Origin: Micromonospora lupini str. Lupac 08
Lineage (GTDB): Bacteria; Actinomycetota; Actinomycetes; Mycobacteriales; Micromonosporaceae
Direction: 5' to 3'
DNA length: 64,000 nucleotides
Assembly: GCF_000297395.2 (NCBI RefSeq)
Contig: NZ_HF570108.1
Location: 881,685-945,684 of the forward strand
Of this stretch, positions 30,146 through 38,892 are shown one piece after another. Within the stretch, counting starts at the first letter, position 1; every line of letters begins with the position of its first letter. Below the pieces are notes generated by a model. It was not told where the DNA came from. It did not search any database and saw only the letters and a program-made list of their open reading frames with translations. The position numbers and the translations under genes were made by a program.

Positions 30146-30478
30146 TCACGCGACGTTCAGTTGGATGTTTCCGATGCGGGCGACGACGTCGAGGTGACCG
30201 CCCAGGCCGGTGACGTAGGCACGGAGCGTCTCCAGGCTGGTGTGCTCGCCGTTCTCGATCTGGCTGATCCTCGCCTGGGTCAACCCCGCCGCCTCGGCCA
30301 GCTGGGTCTGGGTCATGCCCAGGTGCTTGCGGATCTCTGCGAGCTGCGCGCCACTCACCGACGCCAACATCTGCTCACGCTGCTGGGCCCGTCGAGTGAC
30401 CCGGTCCGGATGGTCCCAGGACGGGTCGAGCTCTCGGGCTTTCGCCTTGACGTCCCGCCAGTCGGCTCCACCGGTCAT
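30146..30478 (-). CDS. XRE-family antitoxin (HigA-like)
   Basis: 110 residues from ATG 30478, which overlaps the toxin stop (ATGA). The helix-turn-helix lies near 45-100: LAEIRKHLGMTQTQLAEAAG, LTQARISQIENGEHTSLETL, and the end GGHLDVVARIGN. Toxin-first gene order and the overlap fit HigBA-type modules. It should neutralise the toxin and repress the shared promoter through the dyad at 30852-30868. Confidence 0.9.
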   Translation of the reverse strand: MTGGADWRDVKAKARELDPSWDHPDRVTRRAQQREQMLASVSGAQLAEIRKHLGMTQTQLAEAAGLTQARISQIENGEHTSLETLRAYVTGLGGHLDVVARIGNIQLNVA

Positions 30479-30843
30479 CGTTGTGTTTCCTTCAGGCTGG
30501 TGAGGTGCTCCTGGAACCGCTCGTCCGCCAACCGGACGGCCGTCTGGTACCAACTCTGCCACTGACCCGACTTGTCGCCGGCCACCAGGAAGACAGCTTC
30601 CCGGAGCGGGTCGAAGGCGAAGATCATGCGGACCTCCGTGGAGCCAGCGGATCCAGGTCGCAGCTCCTTCATGTGATGGAACAGGCTGCCCTTGAGTCGA
30701 TCAACGAGGGGACGCCCGAGCGCCGGACCGTGTTCGGCGAGGAGGTCGATGGCCTCGCTGATGAGGTCGGCGCTGGCGGGATCCGTCCTGCAGAGGCCGA
30801 GGAACCATTCCTCGACCTCGGGATGAAGTTTGACGTCCCACAT
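30475..30843 (-). CDS. RelE/HigB-type (Gp49-like) toxin
   Basis: 122 residues from ATG 30843 (MWDVKLHPEVEEWFLGL). The fold markers are VEEWFLGLCRTDPASADLI, LGRPLVDRLKGSLFHHMKELR, RMIFAFDPLREAVFLVAGDKSGQW and the helical end DERFQEHL. This is the phage-derived Gp49/HigB family of ribosome-dependent RNases. An upstream in-frame extension would cross the operator, so the shorter form is preferred. It sits downstream of dedA with 44 bases between. Confidence 0.9.
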   Translation of the reverse strand: MWDVKLHPEVEEWFLGLCRTDPASADLISEAIDLLAEHGPALGRPLVDRLKGSLFHHMKELRPGSAGSTEVRMIFAFDPLREAVFLVAGDKSGQWQSWYQTAVRLADERFQEHLTSLKETQR

Positions 30844-30851
30844 CTGGTCAA

Positions 30852-30868
30852 TATAAGCGCAGCTTATA
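30852..30868 (-). promoter_or_regulatory. Toxin-antitoxin operator
   Basis: TATAAGC-GCA-GCTTATA is a perfect 7-bp dyad with 3-base spacer, 8 bases upstream of the toxin ATG. It contains the only TATA-like sequence of the gap and so probably overlaps the -10 element; autoregulation by the antitoxin complex is inferred. Confidence 0.7.
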
Positions 30869-30887
30869 CCAGAAGGTCTGGCGACAC

Positions 30888-31508
30888 TCAGTCGATCGGG
30901 ATGTCGGTTCCGGCGGCGGTGCGGGCGTGGCGGGCGCTGATCAGCGTCATGGCCCACCCCGCTGCGGCGAAGCCGGCCGCCGCGGCGGTGGCGATGATGG
31001 CCAGCCGCCAGGCGGACTCGGTGAGCGCGGTGCCGCCCAGGTGCCCGACCAGCGCGCCGTAGGTGGCCCAGCCGAGGGCGGCGATCGCCTCGTAGAGCGC
31101 GAACAGCCGGTACGGATATCGGCTGCGGCCGGCCGAGAAGCAGGCCGCCATGCGCCCGCCGGGCACGAAGCGGCAGAGCAGGATGACAAGCGGCCCGGGT
31201 TGGCGTAGTCCCTGCGTGACCCGGCTCGCCATCCGGCGGGCTCGGCTGGGCTCCGCGTGCCGGGGCGCCCGCCGGTCCGGTGCGCCGCGGCCGAGCAGGT
31301 AGCAGGCGAGGTCACCGGCGAACACGCCGAGCGCGCCGACGGCGATGGTGACCGGCAGGCTGAGGCCGCCGTACACGGTCAGCGCGCCGCTGGTGATCAT
31401 GACGATCTGGGTGGGTATCACCGGCACGAAGGCGTCCGCGATCAGGAGGCCGAGCAGCACCAGGTACGCCCACGTCGGCGACGCGACGTCAGTCAGTAGT
31501 TCGGGCAC
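30888..31508 (-). CDS. DedA family membrane protein
   Basis: About 206 residues from the GTG at 31508, with GAGG eight bases upstream; a GTG nine bases earlier is also possible. Segments typical of DedA/SNARE-associated (VTT) proteins: FVPVIPTQIVMITSGAL, GVFAGDLACYLLGRG and LLCRFVPGGRMAACFSAG, with the conserved R-F-x-P-G-G-R. Four to five hydrophobic helices. Family members are putative lipid scramblase or flippase proteins of the membrane. It is followed by the toxin-antitoxin genes on the same strand. Confidence 0.88.
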   Translation of the reverse strand: MPELLTDVASPTWAYLVLLGLLIADAFVPVIPTQIVMITSGALTVYGGLSLPVTIAVGALGVFAGDLACYLLGRGAPDRRAPRHAEPSRARRMASRVTQGLRQPGPLVILLCRFVPGGRMAACFSAGRSRYPYRLFALYEAIAALGWATYGALVGHLGGTALTESAWRLAIIATAAAAGFAAAGWAMTLISARHARTAAGTDIPID

Positions 31509-31854
31509 GCCTGCCACCTCGCCGGATGCGGCCGATTGGGTGTCTTGAGCCTGACGGCGTGGCCGGCATCACCGTGGACGGCCCCGTCCCGTCGTGACCG
31601 CCGACACCACAGGGCCACCCCGGTCCAACGAGGCGAACACCCCTCGGGTGACGGGTCGGCGACCGTCCCACAGCGGCCCGAGGCGGTCGGCGGATCGGCG
31701 TCCGTCGGCGTACCGTTGTCGGCGCGGCCCAGCCCGTCGGGTCCCCCGTTCCTGACGATTCGGGTCGCCCAGGGCCGCCGGCGGGTCCCGCGCCGGCGGC
31801 CCGCCCCCTCTCCCACCGCCGCAAATCCGGGTGCGTCCTCGACCGCCCGACGGC
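31509..31854. other. Gene-free stretch between dedA and the ThrRS leader
   Basis: About 346 bases between the dedA start (31508) and the TACCGT box of the leader peptide (31855). It must hold the dedA promoter. Open frames cross it on both strands but have biased composition, no ribosome sites and no recognisable product. I see no tRNA, repeat or T-box-like element. Confidence 0.4.
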
Positions 31855-31866
31855 TACCGTCGCGGT

Positions 31867-31923
31867 ATGCGCAGCGCGGTAGTGATGACCACGACGCCGG
31901 GTGTCCCCGGCGCGCCGCTCTGA
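31867..31923 (+). CDS. Candidate threonine leader peptide of the ThrRS paralogue
   Basis: An 18-codon frame reads MRSAVVMTTTPGVPGAPL then TGA. Codons 8-10 are three consecutive Thr codons (ACC ACG ACG). A TACCGT -10-like hexamer (31855-31860) lies exactly six bases before the ATG, the spacing seen at many starts in this window, so a leaderless peptide is plausible. A strong hairpin follows 18 bases after the stop and then the threonyl-tRNA synthetase-like gene. Ribosome stalling at Thr codons when charged tRNA-Thr is scarce would fit attenuation. The function is inferred from arrangement only. Confidence 0.5.
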   Translation: MRSAVVMTTTPGVPGAPL

Positions 31924-31941
31924 CGTAACCACCGTCGACCA

Positions 31942-31970
31942 GGCCCCGGGGCGATCCGCCCCCGAGGGCC
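31942..31970 (+). terminator. Candidate attenuator hairpin before the ThrRS paralogue
   Basis: GGGGCG-ATC-CGCCCC (31948-31962) extends through GGCCC (31942-31946) with GGGCC (31966-31970), giving 11 bp with a small internal loop. It lies 18 bases after the leader stop. A competing pairing is possible between CCCCGG (31905-31910, inside the leader frame) and CCGGGG (31946-31951). No U tract follows. Confidence 0.4.
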
Positions 31971-32026
31971 GCGCGGCGTTCGGTGTCCAGGTCGCCTCCG
32001 GGTCGTCCCCGATCCAGGAGCCCGAC

Positions 32027-33244
32027 ATGATCGACCACCGTAGGCTCGGCCGTGAGCTGGACCTCTTCGTCTCCGATCCGCTGGCCGGCGCCGGCCTGCC
32101 GATCTGGCTGCCGGCCGGCGCCGCCGCCCGGCACGCCGTCGAGGAGTACGTCCGGGAGTTGGAGCGCCGCTCCGGCCACCAGCACGTCTACTCGCCGCCG
32201 TTGGGCAAGCGCGAACTCTTCGAACTCTCCGGCCACCTCGGCTACTTCGCCGACGACATGTTCCCGCCGATGCGGCTCAGCGCCGACGACGAGTTCGTGC
32301 TCCGCCCGGCGCTCTGCCCGCACCACGCGCTGGTGTTCCGCGCCCGGGGCCGCTCCTACCGGGAGTTGCCGCTGCGGATCGCGGAGCTGGGCGGAATGTA
32401 CCGCTCGGAGCGCTCCGGGGTGCTCGGCGGGCTGTCCCGGGTACGCGCCATCTCGCTCAACGACGCGCACACCTTCTGCGCCCCCGACCAGGTGGGCGCG
32501 GAGGTCGCCCGGATCCTCCGGCTGATCCGTGAAGCGCACGCCGCGCTGGGCGTCCGCCCGGCCGGGCTCCGACTGTCGCTGCGTGGCCCGGGCGGAAAGT
32601 ACGTCGGCGACGACGCCCAGTGGGCCCGCGCGGAGGAACTGCTCCGGGGTGCGCTGGCCGGGGTGGACTACGTCGAGGCGCCCGGGGAGGCCGCCTTCTA
32701 CGGACCGAAGATCGACATTCAGATCATGGACGCGGCCGGCCGGGAGTCGACCATCTCCACCATCCAGGTGGACTTCGACAAACCCGAGCGGTTCGACCTG
32801 TCGTACACCGATTCCGACGGCAGCAGGCGTCGGCCGGTCATGCTGCACCGCAGCCTGGTCGGCAGCATGGAGCGGCTGTTCGCGTACCTCATCGAGGTGC
32901 ACGAGGGCGCGTTCCCGGCCTGGTACGCGCCCGTGCAGTTGGTGCTGCTGCCGGTGGACGACGGGCAGGCCGACGCGGCGGCCGAGCTGGCCCGGCGGGC
33001 CGTCGACGCCGGCCTGCGGGTCGAGGTCGACGTGGCCGGCTCGCTGGGCGCCCGGGTCCGGGACGCGGCCCGCCGCCGCGTCCCGTACCTCGGGGTGCTG
33101 GGTGCCCGTGAGGCGGCCGACGGACGCCTCGCACTGCGTCTGCGCGGTGGCCGCGCCCTGGATCCGATGCCGGCCGCCGCCGTGCTCGCCCTGATCGGCG
33201 GGCAGGTCGCCGCCCGCGCGGCCGACCTGCTCCCGGCGGACTGA
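32027..33244 (+). CDS. Threonyl-tRNA synthetase paralogue lacking TGS and editing domains
   Basis: 405 residues from ATG 32027, with GGAG six bases upstream. It contains only the class II catalytic core (about 15-300) and the anticodon-binding domain (about 305-400). The three zinc ligands of ThrRS are kept: C97 (LRPALCPHH), H148 (LNDAHTFC) and H274 (MLHRSLVGSMERL); motif 2 RSERSG...GLSRVR is intact. Complete bacterial ThrRS has about 640-690 residues with N-terminal TGS and editing domains, both missing here. It probably charges threonine without proofreading, perhaps as a stress or antibiotic-resistant second copy. A leader peptide and hairpin precede it. Confidence 0.9.
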   Translation: MIDHRRLGRELDLFVSDPLAGAGLPIWLPAGAAARHAVEEYVRELERRSGHQHVYSPPLGKRELFELSGHLGYFADDMFPPMRLSADDEFVLRPALCPHHALVFRARGRSYRELPLRIAELGGMYRSERSGVLGGLSRVRAISLNDAHTFCAPDQVGAEVARILRLIREAHAALGVRPAGLRLSLRGPGGKYVGDDAQWARAEELLRGALAGVDYVEAPGEAAFYGPKIDIQIMDAAGRESTISTIQVDFDKPERFDLSYTDSDGSRRRPVMLHRSLVGSMERLFAYLIEVHEGAFPAWYAPVQLVLLPVDDGQADAAAELARRAVDAGLRVEVDVAGSLGARVRDAARRRVPYLGVLGAREAADGRLALRLRGGRALDPMPAAAVLALIGGQVAARAADLLPAD

Positions 33245-33260
33245 CCAGCCCACCGGCGCG

Positions 33261-33304
33261 GGGCGGACCGTCGTCGATCGTGCGGCGCGCACGGCGGTCC
33301 GCCC
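33261..33304. terminator. Two-way terminator hairpin
   Basis: Arms GGGCGGACCG (33261-33270) and CGGTCCGCCC (33295-33304) are perfect over 10 bp, with an inner CGTGC/GCACG stem. It fills the gap between the convergent ThrRS paralogue and ABC exporter genes. Confidence 0.65.
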
Positions 33305-35377
33305 TCAGACCGACGCCGGCTGGGCCCCGGCGGACGCGGCCGGTTCCTCGTCGACCGCGGCGCCCGTGAACTGCGAGCGGTAGAGCCGGTGGTACGCGCC
33401 CTGGGCGGCGAGCAACTGCTCGTGGGTGCCCTGCTCGACGATCCGGCCGTCCTCCATCATCAGGATCAGGTCGGCGTCGCGGATGGTGGAGAGCCGGTGC
33501 GCGATGACGAAGCTGGTCCGGTCCGAGCGTAGGGCGGCCATCGCCCGCTGGAGCAGCACCTCGGTGCGGGTGTCCACCGAGCTGGTCGCCTCGTCCAGGA
33601 TCAGCAGGGACGGTTCGGCCAGGAACGCCCGGGCGATGGTGATGAGCTGCTTCTCGCCAGCGCTGACATTGCTGCCCTCCTCGTCGATGACCGTGTCGTA
33701 ACCGTCCGGGAGGCTGCGCACGAAACGGTCCACGAAGGTGGCCCGGGCCGCGGCGACGATCTCCTCCTCGGTCGCGTCCGGCCGGCCGTACGCGATGTTG
33801 TCGCGGATGGTGCCGCCGAAGAGCCAGGTGTCCTGCAGCACCATGCCGATTCGTCCGCGCAGGTCGTCGCGGCGCATCGTGGTGATGTCCACGCCGTCGA
33901 GCGTGATCCGGCCGGCGTCCAGTTCGTAGAACCGCATGACCAGGTTGACCAGGGTGGTCTTGCCGGCGCCGGTCGGGCCGACGATAGCCACCGTGTGCCC
34001 CGGCTCGGCGACAAGCGAGAGGTCGTCGATAAGCGGCTTGTCCGGCGTGTACTGGAAGGAGACGTGTTCGAACTCGACCCGGCCGTGCGGGTCGACGACC
34101 CGGGCCGGTTCGACCGGGTCGGGGCTCTGCTCGTCGGCGTCGAGCACCGCGAAGACGCGCTCGGCCGACGCCACCCCGGACTGGAGCAGGTTGGCCATCG
34201 AGGCGAGCTGGGTCAGCGGCTGGGTGAACTGGCGGGAGTACTGGATGAACGCCTGCACGTCGCCGAGGCTCATCGTCCCGGAGGCCACCCGCAGCCCGCC
34301 GACCACGGCGATAGCCACGTAGCTCAGGTTTCCGATGAACATCATCGACGGCATGATGATCCCGGAGACGAACTGCGCGCCGAAGCTGGCCCGGAACAGC
34401 TCGTCGTTCTTCGCGTGGAACTCGGCCTCCACCTCGCGCTGCCGGCCGAAGACCTTGACCAGCTCGTGACCGGTGTACGCCTCCTCGATCTGGCCGTTCA
34501 GCTCGCCGGTGTGCTTCCACTGGGCGATGAACTGCTGCTGGGAGCGCTTGGCGATGCGTTGGGTGACAAGCACCGACAGCGGGACGGCGACCAGGGCCAC
34601 CAGGGCCAGCAGCGGTGAGATCCAGAACATCACGACAAGCACGCCGACCACTGTCAGCAGCGAGGTGAGCAGCTGGCTCAGGGTCTGCTGGAGGCTTGTC
34701 GAGATGTTGTCGATGTCGTTGGTGACCCGGCTGAGCAGCTCACCGCGCGGCTGCCTGTCGAAGTAGGGCAGCGGCAGTCGGTTGAGCTTCTCCTCCACCT
34801 CGGCGCGCAGCCGCAGCACGGTCCGCTGGACCACCCCGTTGAGCAGCCAGCCCTGCCACCACGACAGCACGCTCGCCGCCAGGTAGAGCCCGAGCGCCAG
34901 CAGCAGCACCCGGCGCAGCGCGTCGAAGTCGATGCCCACGCCGGGCACCACGTCCATCCGGGCCAGCATGTCGGCGAAGCTGTCGTTGCCGCTGGCCCGT
35001 GCCGCCGCGACGGCCTGCTCGGTGGTCGTGCCCGGGTCCAGTCGCCGACCGATCACACCACTGAAGATCAGGTCGGTGGCGTGGCCGAGGATCTTCGGGC
35101 CGGCCACGCTGAACCCGACGCTCACCACGGCCAGGGTGATGATCGCGGTCAGGTGCAGCCGGTGCGGGCGCAGCCGACCGAGCAGCCGGCGGGCCGACGG
35201 CCCGAAGTTCATCGACTTCTCGGCGGGCATCCCGGCGCTCATCCAGGGCGGGCCGCCGCCCGGGCGGCCGGCGGGCAGCCGCTTCGGCGTCGGAGCGCCG
35301 CCGCCGGATTGCGGTGCGTCGCCGCCCGGCTTCTGACTGGGTACGGTCGCGGTCCGCGACTCGTCGGGCTCGCTCAT
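33305..35377 (-). CDS. Heterodimeric ABC exporter subunit, consensus Walker B
   Basis: 690 residues from ATG 35377, overlapping the stop of the upstream exporter gene (ATGA). A Pro/Gly-rich cytosolic N-terminus (about 60 residues) precedes a six-helix exporter domain and an ATPase with Walker [10 protein letters not shown], signature [16 protein letters not shown] and Walker [13 protein letters not shown]. The altered signature (SAGEK) together with a proper Glu resembles the TM288-type half of heterodimeric exporters. It forms one transporter with the next subunit, probably a multidrug or lipid exporter. Confidence 0.92.
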   Translation of the reverse strand: MSEPDESRTATVPSQKPGGDAPQSGGGAPTPKRLPAGRPGGGPPWMSAGMPAEKSMNFGPSARRLLGRLRPHRLHLTAIITLAVVSVGFSVAGPKILGHATDLIFSGVIGRRLDPGTTTEQAVAAARASGNDSFADMLARMDVVPGVGIDFDALRRVLLLALGLYLAASVLSWWQGWLLNGVVQRTVLRLRAEVEEKLNRLPLPYFDRQPRGELLSRVTNDIDNISTSLQQTLSQLLTSLLTVVGVLVVMFWISPLLALVALVAVPLSVLVTQRIAKRSQQQFIAQWKHTGELNGQIEEAYTGHELVKVFGRQREVEAEFHAKNDELFRASFGAQFVSGIIMPSMMFIGNLSYVAIAVVGGLRVASGTMSLGDVQAFIQYSRQFTQPLTQLASMANLLQSGVASAERVFAVLDADEQSPDPVEPARVVDPHGRVEFEHVSFQYTPDKPLIDDLSLVAEPGHTVAIVGPTGAGKTTLVNLVMRFYELDAGRITLDGVDITTMRRDDLRGRIGMVLQDTWLFGGTIRDNIAYGRPDATEEEIVAAARATFVDRFVRSLPDGYDTVIDEEGSNVSAGEKQLITIARAFLAEPSLLILDEATSSVDTRTEVLLQRAMAALRSDRTSFVIAHRLSTIRDADLILMMEDGRIVEQGTHEQLLAAQGAYHRLYRSQFTGAAVDEEPAASAGAQPASV

Positions 35378-37107
35378 GCCGCCACCTCCGTCGTCTGCTG
35401 GGAAGCCACGATCTCGGCGTACGTCGGGCAGGTCTCCAACAACTCCGCGTGTCGTCCCACTCCGACGACCCCTCCGTTCTCGAGCACGATGATCTGGTCG
35501 GCGTCGACGATCGTGGACACCCGCTGGGCCACGATCACCACCGCCGACTGCGCGGTGACCGGACGCAGCGCCGCCCGCAGCCGCGCGTCGGTGCCGAGGT
35601 CCAGCGCGGAGAACGAGTCGTCGAAGAGGTAGATCTCCGGCTGCCGGACCAGGGCCCGGGCGATGGCCAGGCGTTGCCGCTGTCCGCCGGAGACGGTGCT
35701 GCCGCCCTGGGCGATAGGCGCGTCCAGGCCGCCGGGCATCTGCGCCACGAAGTCGCGGGCCTGGGCGATCTCCAGCGCCGCCCACAGCTCCTCGTCGGTC
35801 GCGTCCGGGTTGCCGTAGCGCAGGTTGCTGGCGACCGTGCCGGTGAACAGGTACGGCCGCTGCGGCACCAGGCCGATGCGTCGCCACAGCTCGTCCGGTT
35901 CCAACTCACGGACGTCCACCCCGTCGACGAGCACGGCGCCGCCGGTGACGTCGACCAGGCGGGGGATGAGCGACAGCAGTGTCGTCTTGCCCGCGCCGGT
36001 GCTGCCGATGATCGCCGTGGTGGTGCCGGGAGTGGCCGTGAAGGAGATGTCGCGCAGCACCGGCTCGACGGCGCCCGGGTACTGGAAGCGCACCCCGCGC
36101 AGCTCCAGCTCGGCCCGAACGGGCACGTCGCGGACCGGGGTGGCGGCCGGGACCACCGAGGAGTCGGTGTCGAGCACCTCGACGATCCGCTCGGCGCAGA
36201 CCGCGGCCCGGGGCACCATCATCAGCATGAAGGTGGCCATCATCACGGCCATCAGGATCTGCATCAGGTACTGCAGGAACGCGGTGAGCGCGCCGATCTC
36301 GATCGCGCCCGAGTCGACCCGCTGCGCGCCGAACCAGAGCACCGCCACGCTTGACACGTTCAGCACCAGCATGACCACCGGGAAGATCAACGCCAACAAC
36401 CGTCCGGTACGCAGGGCGGTGGCGGTCAGGTCCGCGTTGGCGACACCGAAGCGGTCCGTCTCGTACGGCTCGCGGACGAACGCGCGGACCACCCGGATGC
36501 CGGTGATCTGCTCGCGCAGCACCCGGTTGACCGTGTCGATCCGGGTCTGCATCAGCCGGAAGCCCGGCACCATCCGCCGGATGATCGCGCTCAGCGCGAC
36601 CGCCAGCACCGGAACGCTGACGAGCATCAGCCACGAGAGCCCGATGTCCTCGCGCAGCGCCATGAACACGCCGCCGACGCTCATGATCGGTGCGGCGACC
36701 AGCATGGTGCAGCTCATCAGCACGAGCATCTGCACCTGTTGTACGTCGTTGGTGTTGCGGGTGATGAGCGACGGTGCGCCGAACCGGGCCACCTCGCGGG
36801 CGGAGAAGCGGTTGACGTGCGCGAACAGCCGGGCGCGGACGTCCCGGCCGAAGCCCATCGCGGTCCGGGCGCCGAGGTAGACGGCGGCGATCGAGCAGAT
36901 GATCTGGACCAGGCTGACCAGCAGCATCCAGCCGCCGGTGTGCACGATGTAGCCGGTGTCGCCCCGGGCCACGCCCTTGTCGATGATGTCCGCGTTGAGG
37001 CTGGGCAGGTAGAGCGAGGCCATGGTGCCCACGAACTGGAGCAGCACCACCGCCAGCAGCGGTCGTTGGTAGGCGCGCAGTTGCCCGCGCAACAGTCGGA
37101 TCAGCAC
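35374..37107 (-). CDS. Heterodimeric ABC exporter subunit, degenerate Walker B
   Basis: 577 residues from GTG 37107, with AAGGA six bases upstream; its start overlaps the marR end by seven bases. Exporter domain (about 10-300), then ATPase: Walker [10 protein letters not shown], signature [16 protein letters not shown] and Walker [13 protein letters not shown], where the catalytic Glu is Asp. This replacement is typical of the TM287-type partner, whose ATP site is slow. Coupled overlaps marR-this gene-partner make a three-gene operon. Confidence 0.92.
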   Translation of the reverse strand: MLIRLLRGQLRAYQRPLLAVVLLQFVGTMASLYLPSLNADIIDKGVARGDTGYIVHTGGWMLLVSLVQIICSIAAVYLGARTAMGFGRDVRARLFAHVNRFSAREVARFGAPSLITRNTNDVQQVQMLVLMSCTMLVAAPIMSVGGVFMALREDIGLSWLMLVSVPVLAVALSAIIRRMVPGFRLMQTRIDTVNRVLREQITGIRVVRAFVREPYETDRFGVANADLTATALRTGRLLALIFPVVMLVLNVSSVAVLWFGAQRVDSGAIEIGALTAFLQYLMQILMAVMMATFMLMMVPRAAVCAERIVEVLDTDSSVVPAATPVRDVPVRAELELRGVRFQYPGAVEPVLRDISFTATPGTTTAIIGSTGAGKTTLLSLIPRLVDVTGGAVLVDGVDVRELEPDELWRRIGLVPQRPYLFTGTVASNLRYGNPDATDEELWAALEIAQARDFVAQMPGGLDAPIAQGGSTVSGGQRQRLAIARALVRQPEIYLFDDSFSALDLGTDARLRAALRPVTAQSAVVIVAQRVSTIVDADQIIVLENGGVVGVGRHAELLETCPTYAEIVASQQTTEVAA

Positions 37108-37583
37108 GACGGTTCCTTCGCGTCGGTGGGTCGTCCGGTCATCCGCGGGTCGTCCCCGCTGCCGATGACCTCGAGCAGGAACTCCCGGATCACCTGGGCC
37201 TTCGCCGGGTCGGCGTCGACCGAGGTGAGCGGACGTCCGGTGTGCATGAGGGCGCTGAGTGCGGCCACCCGCTCCCGCCCGGCGGGGGTGATGGCGAGTC
37301 GGATGCTGCGCCGGTCGTTGTCGTCGCGCTGCCGTTCGACCAGCCCGTCGCGCTCGAGCGTGTCCACGATGCCGGTCAGGGTCGCCGGTCGGACGAAACC
37401 CTTCTCGGCGACCTGACGGTGCGGCAGCTCGCCGTGCCGGGCGAGCGTCATCAGGGTGATCATGCCGGCCTGGGTGAGGCCGTGCTCCTCGGCGAGGTAG
37501 CGGTTCCACCGCTGCCCGACGAGGTGCCCGGCCACCACCAGCAGTCGACCGAGCGGCACATCCTGAAGGGTGACGAGTTCCAC
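37101..37583 (-). CDS. MarR family transcriptional regulator
   Basis: 160 residues from GTG 37583. MarR winged helix: YLAEEHGLTQAGMITLMTLARH, LPHRQVAEKGFVRPATLTGIVDTLERDGLVER and the wing RDDNDRRSIRLAITPAGRE. A TAACCT box seven bases before the GTG suggests a leaderless transcript. It overlaps the first exporter gene, so it should control its own operon; a dyad lies between the -35 and -10 of the promoter. The ligand is unknown, probably an exporter substrate. Confidence 0.93.
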   Translation of the reverse strand: MELVTLQDVPLGRLLVVAGHLVGQRWNRYLAEEHGLTQAGMITLMTLARHGELPHRQVAEKGFVRPATLTGIVDTLERDGLVERQRDDNDRRSIRLAITPAGRERVAALSALMHTGRPLTSVDADPAKAQVIREFLLEVIGSGDDPRMTGRPTDAKEPSC

Positions 37584-37590
37584 GGAACGT

Positions 37591-37621
37591 AGGTTAGCCC
37601 CCTGATAGTCAGGGGCCAAAC
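37591..37621 (-). promoter_or_regulatory. marR promoter with operator in the spacer
   Basis: On the minus strand TTGGCC or TTTGGC (-35) and TAACCT (-10, 37591-37596) are separated by 17-18 bases. CCCCTGA-TAG-TCAGGGG (37599-37615), a 7-bp perfect dyad, fills the spacer exactly. It also overlaps the last codons of the doxX-like gene. Confidence 0.7.
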
Positions 37622-38055
37622 GAAATAGCCGCAGCAGTGGCCACGAACACGATCTGCAGGACCGTGCGCTGCGGAAGCGGGGTCACCGCGCGTCCGGCGA
37701 GGGTCAGCCCCCGGCGGGCGGCCGAGACGTTGGCCGGGAACATCGCGAGCAGGAGCAGGCCGAGCCCGGCGGCGGCCAGTCGGGCGGTCGCCGGGATGAG
37801 CAGCCCGACCGCGCCTGCCAGCTCCAGCACGCCGGTGAGGGTGACCAGCAGGTCCGGTCGCGGCAGGCCCGGCGGGACCATCGCGATCAGGCCGGCGCGG
37901 CGCTGTCCGGCGAAGTGCGCGAGGCCGGTCACCACGAACAGCAGCGCCAGCCCGACCCGCAGTGCGGGGTGCCAGCCGTCCAGGGCGGGGATACCGGCCA
38001 GGCCGGCCAATCGGGCCAGCGCAGTGCCGACGATCAGGGCGATCAGGGGTGCCAT
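37609..38055 (-). CDS. DoxX family membrane protein
   Basis: 148 residues, four hydrophobic helices (about 3-25, 30-50, 68-90, 93-115). The segments LRVGLALLFVVTGLAHF and TGVLELAGAVGLLIPAT are typical of DoxX/DoxD-like proteins, some of which belong to membrane-bound redox complexes. The stop lies inside the marR operator. It diverges from a TetR gene with two identical operators between, so that regulator probably controls it. Confidence 0.88.
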   Translation of the reverse strand: MAPLIALIVGTALARLAGLAGIPALDGWHPALRVGLALLFVVTGLAHFAGQRRAGLIAMVPPGLPRPDLLVTLTGVLELAGAVGLLIPATARLAAAGLGLLLLAMFPANVSAARRGLTLAGRAVTPLPQRTVLQIVFVATAAAISFGP

Positions 38056-38075
38056 CGGAGTCCTCCTCGAAGAAA

Positions 38076-38125
38076 CTTGTCAGTGACAAGATTGCGAGAT
38101 CCGATGGCATCTTGTCAATGACAAG
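38076..38125. promoter_or_regulatory. Twin TetR operators
   Basis: CTTGTCA-N-TGACAAG occurs twice, at 38076-38090 and 38111-38125, differing only in the central base and spaced 35 bp start to start. They lie between the divergent doxX-like and tetR genes, the second 13 bases before the tetR ATG. Confidence 0.85.
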
Positions 38126-38138
38126 ATAGAGTTCGGGC

Positions 38139-38699
38139 ATGACCGAGACGCGCGCGTACCACCACGGCGACCTGCGCCGCGCCCTGCTCGCCGCAGCCCT
38201 GGAGGCCATCGAGGAGGTCGGGCCCGCCGCGCTGAGCCTGCGCGACCTGGCCCGTCGTGCCGGCGTCTCACACGCCGCGCCCACACACCATTTCGGCGAC
38301 AAGGCGGGCCTGCTCACCGCGCTCGCCGCTCAGGGCTTCGACCTGCTGGCCCAGGCGTTGATCGCCACGCACGACGACTTCCTGGAGGCCGGTGTCGCGT
38401 ACGTCGACTTCGCCGTCACGCACCGCGCGTACTTCGAGGTGATGTTCCGGCCCGAGCTGTACCGGGCCGACGACCCCGAGTTGCTCGCCGCACGGGAGCG
38501 CTCCGGTGCCGCGCTCCGCTCCGGAGTGGCCGCTCTGTCCGGCGGCGGTGGGCCGGTCGACACCGACCGGGACGCGCTCGCCGCCTGGTCGATCGCGCAC
38601 GGCTTCGCGACCCTCTGGCTGGCCGGCGCGCTGCCGGACCGCGTAGGCGACAACCCCCGCGAGGCGGCCCGCGCCGTGCTACGCCGACTGTCGGCCTGA
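38139..38699 (+). CDS. TetR/AcrR family regulator
   Basis: 186 residues. The N-terminal helix-turn-helix: LRRALLAAALEAIEEVGPAALS, LRDLARRAGVSHAAPTHHFGDKAGLL. The C-terminal domain has THRAYFEVMFRPELYRADDPEL, seen in TetR_C_33/WHG-type regulators. Two identical palindromes just upstream should be its operators, giving self-repression and control of the divergent doxX-like gene. The inducer is unknown. Confidence 0.93.
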   Translation: MTETRAYHHGDLRRALLAAALEAIEEVGPAALSLRDLARRAGVSHAAPTHHFGDKAGLLTALAAQGFDLLAQALIATHDDFLEAGVAYVDFAVTHRAYFEVMFRPELYRADDPELLAARERSGAALRSGVAALSGGGGPVDTDRDALAAWSIAHGFATLWLAGALPDRVGDNPREAARAVLRRLSA

Positions 38700-38850
38700 G
38701 AGCGCGCGCCCGCAGCCTTTCACGGTGTCGATCACAGGCGTTCTCTGACCGGCTTACTCGGCTGAAGGCACCGGGATCGACGTGGCCCATTCCACGTCGA
38801 CAGTCCGATCCAGCGAGGTGGGAAAAGTCTGACCCGGATTTGCGGCCAGG

Positions 38851-38888
38851 CATTCCCTCCAGGCGCATCCACGCGCCTGGAGGGAATG
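38851..38888 (-). terminator. Hairpin after the CAP-domain gene
   Basis: Arms CATTCCCTCCAGGCGC (38851-38866) and its perfect 16-bp complement (38873-38888) enclose a 6-base loop. It begins four bases after the CAP gene stop on the minus strand. Confidence 0.75.
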
Positions 38889-38892
38889 GCAT

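Noticed and set aside
31536..31928. A 130-codon plus-strand frame before the ThrRS paralogue
   Set aside because: Composition is biased (Pro/Arg/Ser), no ribosome site, and it overlaps the better supported leader peptide in another frame.
31509..32026. T-box riboswitch before the ThrRS paralogue
   Set aside because: No T-box consensus bulge or specifier stem is visible; the Thr-codon leader peptide explains the region better.
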